Shown here piece by piece: positions 55,709-63,047 of a stretch of DNA of 64,000 nucleotides. Position 1 is the first letter of the stretch. Every line of letters starts with the position of its first letter. The position numbers and the translations under genes are program-made. Source of the DNA: Sinomicrobium weinanense (GTDB lineage: Bacteria > Bacteroidota > Bacteroidia > Flavobacteriales > Flavobacteriaceae); assembly GCF_018863395.1 (NCBI RefSeq), contig NZ_JAHKRR010000002.1:496001-560000 (forward strand), given 5' to 3'. The notes under the pieces were generated by a model. The model saw nothing but the letters and a program-made list of their open reading frames with translations. It was not told the origin of the DNA and ran no database searches.

Positions 55709-58700
55709 ATGGCAGATGTGTTGAAAACAACCTGCTCCTACTGTGGCGTAGGTTGCGGAATAAAGGTAAAGAAAGATGCCAGGAACCGGGTTTATGTGGA
55801 AGGTGACCCGGACCATCCCGTAAACAGGGGAATGTTGTGCTCCAAGGGCATGAACCTTCACCACGTGGTCAACAATACCTCCGACCGTATCCTCTACCCC
55901 GAAATGCGATGGAGCCGTTCCCATCCCAGGGAGCGGACCGATTGGGATACCGCACTGGACAGGGCCGCTGCCGTCTTTAAGTCCATCATTAAAAGACACG
56001 GGCCGGACAGCGTAGGGTTTTATATTTCCGGGCAATGCCTTACCGAAGAATATTACATCGCCAATAAACTCACCAAAGGTTTTTTAAAGACCAATAACAT
56101 AGATACCAACTCCCGGCTGTGTATGAGCTCGGCCGTAATCGGCTATAAAAAGACCTTCGGAGAAGACAGCGTTCCCGTGTCTTATGACGACATCGAACTG
56201 GCAGACTGTTTTCTCATTGCCGGGGCCAATCCCGCATGGTGCCATCCCATACTGTTCCGCAGGCTCGAAAAGCACAAGGAGAACAATCCCCACATCAAGA
56301 TCATCGTCGTCGACCCCCGCAAAACCGATTCGGCCAATTTTGCCGACCTGCACCTCCAGATCATCCCCGGTACGGATGTAGTGCTCTACAACGCCATCGG
56401 AAGGAGGCTGCTAGACCGCAAACAGATAGATCACGACTTTATAAAAAAACATACCGAGGGCTTTGAAAAATATCGCGACCTCATCAAATCAACCTCCCTC
56501 AAAAACGCAGCTAAAATATGCGGCATTACGGTAGATGAGATCAAGGATGCCGCCGATATGATCGGTGCTTCCCAGGGATTTATCACCATGTGGGCCATGG
56601 GGCTCAACCAGAGCGTCATCGGTTCCAACAAAAATTTTTCGTTACTGAACCTCTCCCTGATCACCGGCCATGTAGGCAAACCCGGTTCGGGTCCTTTTTC
56701 TCTTACCGGGCAGCCCAATGCCATGGGAGGCCGGGAGGTAGGCGGTATGGCCAGCCTGCTCGCCGTGCACAAGGACCTGGGGAACCCCGAACACCGGAAA
56801 GAAGTGGCTGATTTCTGGGGGGTGGACGAAATTTCCCCGAAACCAGGGTATACAGCCACAGAAATGTTCGAAGCCCTGGAAAAAGGAAAACTGAAGGCCA
56901 TCTGGATCGTCTGTACCAATCCGCTGGTGAGCATGCCCGATGTATGCCGCGCAGAAAAAGCCCTTCAACAGGCCAAATTCGTCGTAGTTCAGGATATTTC
57001 CCATAGATCTGACACCGTCAAACATGCCGACCTCTTGCTCCCGGCCGCGGGATGGCTGGAAAAAGAAGGGACCATGACCAATTCCGAACGGCGGATATCC
57101 TACCTGCCCAAAGGCATCAATGCCCCGGGTGAAGCGATTCCCGACGTGGAAATACTGTGCAGGTTTGCCCGGAAAATGGGGTTCCGGGGGTTCGATTATG
57201 CCACAACAGAAGATATTTACAGGGAATATAGCCAAATGACCAAAGGCACCAACATCGATATTTCCTACCTCGGCTACGACCGCCTGAAAAACGAAGGCAG
57301 CTTTCAATGGCCTATTCCCGATTACCGCCATCCCGGGACACCGAGGCTTTTTACCGACCGGAAGTTCCATACCCCGTCCCAAAAAGCCGTGTTCAACACC
57401 CCGTATAGTACGGAAAATGCCTCCATAAAACCGGATAGCAATTACCCGCTTATACTTACTACGGGACGTATACGCGACCAATGGCATACCATGACCCGCA
57501 CCGGAAAAGTATCCCGCCTCAAAACCCACTATCCCGAACCCGTACTGGAAATAAACCCGGTAGATGCTTATATCTGCAAGATAAAGGACGGTGACGTAAC
57601 AGAAATAAAAAGCAGGAACGGCACCGTAAGGGTTCGTGCCAGGGTAACCGACAGCATCCGGGAACAGGTGGTGTTCCTGCCCATGCACTGGGGCAAACAG
57701 CTGCAAAACGATCACAGCCGGGCCAACAACCTCACCAATAATATCGTAGACCCTCTTTCCAAGGAACCCGATTTTAAATACACCGCCGTATCGGTTTCCA
57801 GGTACCAAAAGCCCGTACAGAAAATATGTGTTATCGGAGCCGGGGCTGCAGCCTTCCGGTTTGTACAGAATTACAGGGAACACAACGAAGAAGACGAAAT
57901 ACATGTATTTTCCAGGGAACCGAACCCGTTTTATAACCGGGTGCTCCTTCCCGAATATATCACCGAGGAACTCACCTGGGAACAGCTTCAGAAAATAAAG
58001 AAGGACGAGCTGGACAAACTAGGGGTAACCCTCCATTCCGAAAAACAGGTCCGGCAAATAGACCGGGAGAAAAAACAGCTACGGGACAATACGGAGCAAT
58101 GGCACAGTTATGACCTGCTCATCCTGGCTACGGGCAGCAGTCCCTTCGTTCCCGGTGACGTTCCCCTCCACCTCCCCGGGAGGTTTACCATACGGAGCAA
58201 GGAAGATGCCGACGGATTAAAAAAATATCTGAAAGATACGGGCATTCCGGCCGAAAAACAGCACGTAGTGATCGTGGGGGGAGGCCTCCTCGGACTGGAA
58301 CTGGCCGCAGCATTAAAACACAACAATCTGCAGATCACCATCATACAGCGGGGTTCCCGCCTTATGGAAAGACAACTGGACACCATTTCCAGCAGGCTCC
58401 TCGCACAGGATGTACAGGAAAGAGGCGTACAAATATACTTCGACAACGAGGTAAGTACCGTATTTGAGGAAGAAGATACCCGGGAACTGAACATTACCCT
58501 GAAAAGCGGGAAAATAATTAATGCCAACGCCATTGTTTATGCCATAGGCACCACACCCAATATAAAAATAGCCAGGGAATGCGGCCTGCAATGCGGCAGG
58601 GGGGTCAAGGTAAGCCCATACCTGCAGACGTCTGATCCCGATATCTTTGCCATCGGTGAAATCGCTGAGTTCAGGAACAACCTCTACGGTATCACCTCTG

Positions 58701-59230
58701 CGGCAGAAGAACAAGCCGATGTACTGGCCAATTACCTGGCGGGCGATACAGGCAGCACTTATAAAGGCTCTGTACTGATGAATATCCTCAAGTTCCAGGA
58801 CCTCGATCTGTGCAGCATAGGCACGATCCGCATACCGGAAAACGATGAAGATTACGAAGAGATCGTCTTTACGGATGTAAGCAAACGCTATTACAAAAAA
58901 TGCATCGTAAAGAACGATCTGCTCATCGGGGCCATTCTGATGGGGGATAAAAACGAATTTGCCGAGTTCAAAGCCATGATAGAGAACAAAACAGAACTCC
59001 TGGACAAACGCGAAACTCTTTTACGAGGCTCTTCGGATGCCAAACCCGTGCTGGGTAAGCTGATATGCTCCTGCAGCCAGGTTGGCGAAGGGAACCTGGT
59101 CGCTGCCATTGAAAGCGGTTGCAGTGATTTTACCGAACTGTGCAAGCAGACCGGGGCCGGGCTCGGTTGCGGAAGTTGCAAGACCGAAGTCCGGGAAATC
59201 CTGAAAAAACAGGGAAGCCTGGTATCTTAA
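55709..59230 (+). CDS. Assimilatory nitrate reductase fused to NAD(P)H reductase and BFD domains
   Basis: A 1173-residue fusion. N-terminal [4Fe-4S] domain with Cys9, Cys12, Cys16 and Cys44, then the molybdopterin oxidoreductase domain with CMSSAV, the expected Mo-ligand Cys in NTNSRLCMSSA, and the MGD-binding C-terminal part ending near residue 690. From about 700 a pyridine-nucleotide reductase follows (ICVIGAGAAAFRFVQNY, ILATGSSPF, VVIVGGGLLGLELAAAL), like that of NirB and NasB. The last 60 residues are a BFD-type [2Fe-2S] domain (CSCSQVGEGN, GAGLGCGSCK). In many bacteria catalytic and reductase parts are separate (NasA and NasB). It reduces nitrate to nitrite in the cytoplasm. Cofactor genes moaC-moaB lie downstream. 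Confidence 0.93.
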   Translation: MADVLKTTCSYCGVGCGIKVKKDARNRVYVEGDPDHPVNRGMLCSKGMNLHHVVNNTSDRILYPEMRWSRSHPRERTDWDTALDRAAAVFKSIIKRHGPDSVGFYISGQCLTEEYYIANKLTKGFLKTNNIDTNSRLCMSSAVIGYKKTFGEDSVPVSYDDIELADCFLIAGANPAWCHPILFRRLEKHKENNPHIKIIVVDPRKTDSANFADLHLQIIPGTDVVLYNAIGRRLLDRKQIDHDFIKKHTEGFEKYRDLIKSTSLKNAAKICGITVDEIKDAADMIGASQGFITMWAMGLNQSVIGSNKNFSLLNLSLITGHVGKPGSGPFSLTGQPNAMGGREVGGMASLLAVHKDLGNPEHRKEVADFWGVDEISPKPGYTATEMFEALEKGKLKAIWIVCTNPLVSMPDVCRAEKALQQAKFVVVQDISHRSDTVKHADLLLPAAGWLEKEGTMTNSERRISYLPKGINAPGEAIPDVEILCRFARKMGFRGFDYATTEDIYREYSQMTKGTNIDISYLGYDRLKNEGSFQWPIPDYRHPGTPRLFTDRKFHTPSQKAVFNTPYSTENASIKPDSNYPLILTTGRIRDQWHTMTRTGKVSRLKTHYPEPVLEINPVDAYICKIKDGDVTEIKSRNGTVRVRARVTDSIREQVVFLPMHWGKQLQNDHSRANNLTNNIVDPLSKEPDFKYTAVSVSRYQKPVQKICVIGAGAAAFRFVQNYREHNEEDEIHVFSREPNPFYNRVLLPEYITEELTWEQLQKIKKDELDKLGVTLHSEKQVRQIDREKKQLRDNTEQWHSYDLLILATGSSPFVPGDVPLHLPGRFTIRSKEDADGLKKYLKDTGIPAEKQHVVIVGGGLLGLELAAALKHNNLQITIIQRGSRLMERQLDTISSRLLAQDVQERGVQIYFDNEVSTVFEEEDTRELNITLKSGKIINANAIVYAIGTTPNIKIARECGLQCGRGVKVSPYLQTSDPDIFAIGEIAEFRNNLYGITSAAEEQADVLANYLAGDTGSTYKGSVLMNILKFQDLDLCSIGTIRIPENDEDYEEIVFTDVSKRYYKKCIVKNDLLIGAILMGDKNEFAEFKAMIENKTELLDKRETLLRGSSDAKPVLGKLICSCSQVGEGNLVAAIESGCSDFTELCKQTGAGLGCGSCKTEVREILKKQGSLVS

Positions 59231-59272
59231 CGGGTATACGAGTGTACGGGTTTTATGTAGAAGATTAAGAAC

Positions 59273-60709
59273 ATGAAGAAAAAACTATCGAGACTTACGG
59301 TTAAAGGAGGCGTACTCAGCCCCAGGGAACTGAAGACCATCATCGAAACCGCCGAAGAGGCCGGGCTCGACAGTATTTCCTTTGGTTCCCGGCAGGATAT
59401 CCTTTTTCCGGAGATCGTAAACCCCGGTATGCTAAAGGCGCTCCGGGGTATGGAGGTGGTAACGTCTGTTTCCGACAAAAAGGAAAATATCGTTTCTTCC
59501 TATGTCTCGGCCGATATATTCCCAGGAACAGGCTGGCTTACAGGGGATCGCTACCTTTACATTCTCGAACAATTCAAACGAACCCCGAGCCTCAAAGTCA
59601 ACATTACTGATCCCGCACAGCGGCTGGTCCCCCTGTTTACGGGCCACCTCAACTTTATTGCATCGGGCATTGAGGATTACTGGTACCTGCACATCCGTTT
59701 GCCGGACTGGGAAAAGAAAGCGGAATATCCTGCCCTGATCAATAGCTGGGACATCGAAAAGGTGGCATCGGCCATTGAGGATATCCTTCCGGAAGAACCG
59801 GAATCCGTAATGACGGTCTTTCACCTTCTCAATGACAGTATAGATACCAACAACCGTACGTTAGACTCCCCTCTGGAGGTCCCCTTCCATCCTTTTCCCT
59901 ATTACGAAGGGATGAACAGGCTAGGGTCTGGGAAATACTGGCTCGGGCTTTACTGGCGCAATAACCTCTACGACATCCGGTTCCTGAAGACCATGTGCGA
60001 CCTTTGTATGGAGTGCAAGATCGGAAAGGTATGCATCACTCCCTGGAAATCCTTTATCGTAAAGGGTATCCCCGTGGAATTCAAACTGGACTGGGAAAAG
60101 TTTCTGGGGATAAACGGCATCAATGTCCGTCATTCCATGCTGGAACTCAACTGGCACGTTCCTGTAGGGGAAGACTGGGCCAGGGAACTCAAAAAATACC
60201 TGGTCGGGGAATTTGACAAAAATGACATCAGCACCTACGGGCTTACATTCGGTATTACGGGATACCGGAAAAAAGTATATTATTTTACCTCGGTGGTCAT
60301 TGAAAGGAATACTTTTCCCCGGGACATCGGGGGCATAAGCATCCCGGACACCTACAATCTGCTCTATGCCAGAGATTTTGACCCCAACACCCTCGAATAT
60401 GTCGTATACGCCCAGGACATCGACCGCCGGGAACTGCCCGGCCTCCTTATGGAGCTCAGCAGGATGTATTTCAAAGAATTGGGTCACGTCAAAGAAGAAG
60501 TTAAGCCGAAAACGCGTAAAAAAGACAAAAAGACTTATACGGTCTACCAGTGCGGGGACTGTCTTACCGTTTACAACCCCGAATACGGGGACACCACACA
60601 AAACATCCTTCCCGGGACTGCCTTCGGGGACCTCCCGGAAGGCTACTGCTGTCCCTTGTGCGAAGCACCGAAAAGCAACTATGCCCAACGGGAATTCATA
60701 AAAGAGTAA
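59273..60709 (+). CDS. Nitrite/sulfite reductase-like protein with C-terminal rubredoxin domain
   Basis: A 478-residue protein 42 nt after the nitrate reductase. The first 400 residues resemble the ferredoxin-like and catalytic repeats of nitrite/sulfite reductases (LTVKGGVLSPRELKTIIETA, TGHLNFIASGIEDYWYLHI). The usual siroheme pattern is altered: four Cys occur in the tight group CDLCMECKIGKVC at about 242-254, so it may hold an iron-sulfur cluster without siroheme. The last 60 residues are a rubredoxin (YQCGDCLTVYNPEYGD, CCPLCEAPKSNY) with two CxxC pairs for one Fe. It is probably an electron-transfer partner for the nitrate or nitrite reductase; this is inference, and I know of no assigned function. 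Confidence 0.8.
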   Translation: MKKKLSRLTVKGGVLSPRELKTIIETAEEAGLDSISFGSRQDILFPEIVNPGMLKALRGMEVVTSVSDKKENIVSSYVSADIFPGTGWLTGDRYLYILEQFKRTPSLKVNITDPAQRLVPLFTGHLNFIASGIEDYWYLHIRLPDWEKKAEYPALINSWDIEKVASAIEDILPEEPESVMTVFHLLNDSIDTNNRTLDSPLEVPFHPFPYYEGMNRLGSGKYWLGLYWRNNLYDIRFLKTMCDLCMECKIGKVCITPWKSFIVKGIPVEFKLDWEKFLGINGINVRHSMLELNWHVPVGEDWARELKKYLVGEFDKNDISTYGLTFGITGYRKKVYYFTSVVIERNTFPRDIGGISIPDTYNLLYARDFDPNTLEYVVYAQDIDRRELPGLLMELSRMYFKELGHVKEEVKPKTRKKDKKTYTVYQCGDCLTVYNPEYGDTTQNILPGTAFGDLPEGYCCPLCEAPKSNYAQREFIKE

Positions 60710-60745
60710 GCCCTTTTTATTTAAATCATAAAACTTTGTGGCCTG

Positions 60746-60790
60746 GTGCCTTTGTGGCTATTTATCGGGGCCACGAAATCACAAAGGCAC
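60746..60790. terminator. Hairpin between convergent genes, likely bidirectional terminator
   Basis: GTGCCTTTGTG at 60746-60756 pairs exactly with CACAAAGGCAC at 60780-60790, and GTGGC with GCCAC inside. It lies between the ends of the rubredoxin-domain gene and moaC-moaB. The word CTTTGTGGC...GCCACAAAG is also a common extragenic repeat type. Confidence 0.6.
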
Positions 60791-60798
60791 TAAGGGTT

Positions 60799-61707
60799 TT
60801 AGTCGTGCTGCCCTCCCTTTACTACTTTAAAAATATGCAATACGTGCGGAAATATGGCATCCATGGATTCGCGGGCCCCGTTGGTAGACCCCGGCAGGGC
60901 CAGTACCAGGCAATTACCCGTCATCCCCGCCACACTACGGGATAGTGCAGCATAAGGCATACGTTGCTGGCCATAGCTCCTGATCGCTTCTTCTATTCCC
61001 GGTATCTTCCGGTCGATGAGCGGGGCCAGGGCTTCGGGGGTGACATCCCGTTCCGAGAGCCCGGTACCCCCGGTAAAGACCAGCAGATGATTGTTTTGCG
61101 TATATTGAAGCGTCTTGTTCTTAATGACCTCCGCCTCATCGGGAATGATGTCGTAGGCCGTAACCTCTACATTGCACTGGTTCAGTTTGTCTATAATGGC
61201 TTTCCCGGCACGGTCTTCTTTCTTTCCTGCGGATATGGTATCGGAACAAACGATCACGGCAGCCTTAAGGGGAGATGGAAAGGTGTTTATAAAAGACGAC
61301 TTCCCTCCTTTTTTGTGCAGTAGTTTAATGTTTTTTATTTCAATCTCCTTGTCTATCGGTTTCAACATGTCGTACATGGTCAGTGCCACGACCGAAGCTC
61401 CGTGCATGGCCTCTACCTCCACCCCGGTCTTGTATACCGTCTTTACCGTAAAGGTTATACAGACCTCCAGGCCTTCGATCTCGTAATCCACCGAAGTGTA
61501 TTCTACCGGAAGCGGATGGCAGTCCGGGATAACCTGGTAAGTGTTCTTTACGGCAAAAAGCCCTGCGGTCTTTGCCATTTCCAGGACATTCCCCTTGGGC
61601 ACAAGATCGTTCCGGATCGCTGTGATTGTTTCATTTTTTCCTACTTTCACCACAGCCTGAGCTGTGGCAACACGAAGGGTGGTTATCTTATGGGTGATAT
61701 CGACCAT
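60799..61707 (-). CDS. moaCB: Bifunctional molybdenum cofactor biosynthesis protein MoaC-MoaB
   Basis: About 302 residues from the ATG at 61705-61707; a TTG-started extension to 61755 adds 16 unlikely residues. The first 150 residues are MoaC (VDITHKITTLRVATAQAVV, KTAGLFAVKNTYQVIPDCHP, TGVEVEAMHGASVVALTMYDMLK), which with MoaA makes cyclic pyranopterin monophosphate. The remainder is MoaB/MogA (AVIVCSDTISAGKKEDRAG, VFTGGTGLSERDVTPEAL, ALPGSTNGARESMDAI), the molybdopterin adenylyltransferase type. Fusion of the two is known in some bacteria. It supports the nitrate reductase encoded convergently. Confidence 0.93.
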   Translation of the reverse strand: MVDITHKITTLRVATAQAVVKVGKNETITAIRNDLVPKGNVLEMAKTAGLFAVKNTYQVIPDCHPLPVEYTSVDYEIEGLEVCITFTVKTVYKTGVEVEAMHGASVVALTMYDMLKPIDKEIEIKNIKLLHKKGGKSSFINTFPSPLKAAVIVCSDTISAGKKEDRAGKAIIDKLNQCNVEVTAYDIIPDEAEVIKNKTLQYTQNNHLLVFTGGTGLSERDVTPEALAPLIDRKIPGIEEAIRSYGQQRMPYAALSRSVAGMTGNCLVLALPGSTNGARESMDAIFPHVLHIFKVVKGGQHD

Positions 61708-61852
61708 GGTCTTGTTTTTTATTCTATTATCGAATCCATTCGCAATGGCCTTCAAAATACAAAAATAAAAAGGTTTCGAAGTAGCTGCCCGAACTTTTAT
61801 ATTAACGATTGCAACGGCCCATACCTGATGCTCGTTTGCAATAAGTACCGTC

Positions 61853-62659
61853 TTATCCCCTCTTCAAAAACGGCAAAAGATTCAGGTTCTGGAACAGAAA
61901 TTCGTCTTCAAGAAATTCCTCTTCATAATATCCGGCAAGTGCGGAAGCATATTTTACCACTTCTCCTGTAACGATCACTGCGGGTGATGAAAGCCCTTCT
62001 TTCCGAACTACTTCTTCTATGGTATCAATGGTGCCATAACCGGCCCTTTCCGTCATGGTAGTTCCGTTCTGTATTACGGCTACGGGAAGGTCGTTTTTAC
62101 CGCATTCCCGGTATACGGAAACGATTTCCCGCAATTTGCCCATCCCCATCAATATGATCACGGTAGCGGTCGATTGTGCGGCAAGCCTGATGTCACCGGA
62201 CAATGCTCCCGCGGAGGTCGTTCCGGTAACCACCCAGAAACTTTCCGCCACCCTGCGGCGCGTCACCGGAATGCCCTGGCCGGCCGGAACGGCAATAGCC
62301 GATATGATCCCGGGAATAATACTGGTCATAACACCAAAATTCTCCGCATACTCCACTTCTTCCGCCCCCCTGCCAAAGACATTGGGGTCTCCCCCTTTTA
62401 ACCGGACCACATGGCCATTGTTGAGCGCCTTGTCCACAATAAGCCGGTTGATCTCTTCCTGTGAGAACTGGTGTGCCCCTTTTCGTTTCCCTACAAAGAC
62501 CTTTTCGGCCTGCGGTGCATGCGACAGCAATTCCGGATCTACCAGGGCATCGTACAGGACCACATCGGCCAGGGCCAGGGCCTTTACGGCTTTCAGGGTA
62601 ATGAGTTCCGGATCTCCCGGGCCTGCTCCTATCAGGGTCAGTTTGGGCTGTTTTTTCAT
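61853..62659 (-). CDS. cobA: Uroporphyrinogen-III C-methyltransferase (SUMT)
   Basis: About 268 residues from the ATG at 62657-62659. The open frame extends 88 residues further upstream, but that part lacks family similarity, and the protein proper starts KLTLIGAGPGDPELITLKA. Further motifs: VLYDALV, EEINRLIV, VVRLKGGDPNVFGRGAEE, SIIPGIISAIAVPAGQGIPVT and LMGMGKL. It methylates uroporphyrinogen III twice, giving precorrin-2, the precursor of siroheme. Siroheme is the cofactor of NirB, which explains its place here. The oxidation/chelation enzyme is not in this window. Confidence 0.95.
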   Translation of the reverse strand: MKKQPKLTLIGAGPGDPELITLKAVKALALADVVLYDALVDPELLSHAPQAEKVFVGKRKGAHQFSQEEINRLIVDKALNNGHVVRLKGGDPNVFGRGAEEVEYAENFGVMTSIIPGIISAIAVPAGQGIPVTRRRVAESFWVVTGTTSAGALSGDIRLAAQSTATVIILMGMGKLREIVSVYRECGKNDLPVAVIQNGTTMTERAGYGTIDTIEEVVRKEGLSSPAVIVTGEVVKYASALAGYYEEEFLEDEFLFQNLNLLPFLKRG

Positions 62660-62966
62660 GGGTATGCTGTTTTTAATGTTTTTACCGGGGCCGAAAAAGG
62701 TTTGACCAAAAGATGGCAATGGTCGGCCCTTTTCAACCCCGGCCCCTATTGTAACATGAGATTCAAGAGTATGGACATCCATTAATATGTCAGTTGCTAA
62801 ATTACGTAATGACCGCCAATTGTTGCGAAAAGTGAGCCATAAAATTTCCGGTACCCTCTTCACCTTACATCTTCTGAAAAGACCTCTCCCGCCCCCGGTA
62901 TCCCGGGGACGATCGAGGAACACTTCATTGTTGACACAACATGGTCAGTAAAAAGCTAATACGGAT

Positions 62967-62974
62967 CAAATATA
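62967..62974 (-). promoter_or_regulatory. Possible -7 box of cobA
   Basis: On the minus strand this reads TATATTTG, an exact TAnnTTTG match. It implies a leader of about 300 nt before the cobA ATG. The TACGTA at 62992-62997 lies 17 nt upstream of it and also upstream of the divergent channel promoter. The 62660-63047 gap otherwise contains no recognisable gene. Confidence 0.4.
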
Positions 62975-63004
62975 AAAAAAACAAATAAAAATACGTATAT
63001 AAAG

Positions 63005-63026
63005 TAAGTATTTTTACTTAGATTTG
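63005..63026 (+). promoter_or_regulatory. Nitrate-cluster operator and -7 box, outer-membrane channel
   Basis: TAAGTA-TTTT-TACTTA at 63005-63020 overlaps TAGATTTG at 63019-63026, an exact TAnnTTTG box. TACGTA at 62992-62997 lies 7 nt before the dyad, the same distance as at narK. The ATG follows 21 nt after the -7 box. Confidence 0.75.
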
Positions 63027-63047
63027 ATTTCTAAAAAAGATATTGCT

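Noticed and set aside
55564-55806. 80-residue plus-strand frame before and into the nitrate reductase gene
   Set aside because: It lies in an inverted-repeat element and then overlaps the reductase gene in another frame.
56642-57904. 420-residue minus-strand open frame opposite the nitrate reductase
   Set aside because: It is antisense to a recognised molybdopterin enzyme and shows no domain.
59229-59252. ACGGGTATACGAGTGTACGGG between nitrate reductase and the rubredoxin-domain gene, resembling the GGGTRTAC part of the HTCS element
   Set aside because: It lacks the AAGTYCGAA half, has no -7 box at the 17-nt spacing, and looks like a short tandem repeat.
62660-62923. 88-residue N-terminal extension of CobA
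   Set aside because: No family similarity, while the family start KLTLIGAGPGD follows directly after the ATG at 62657-62659.
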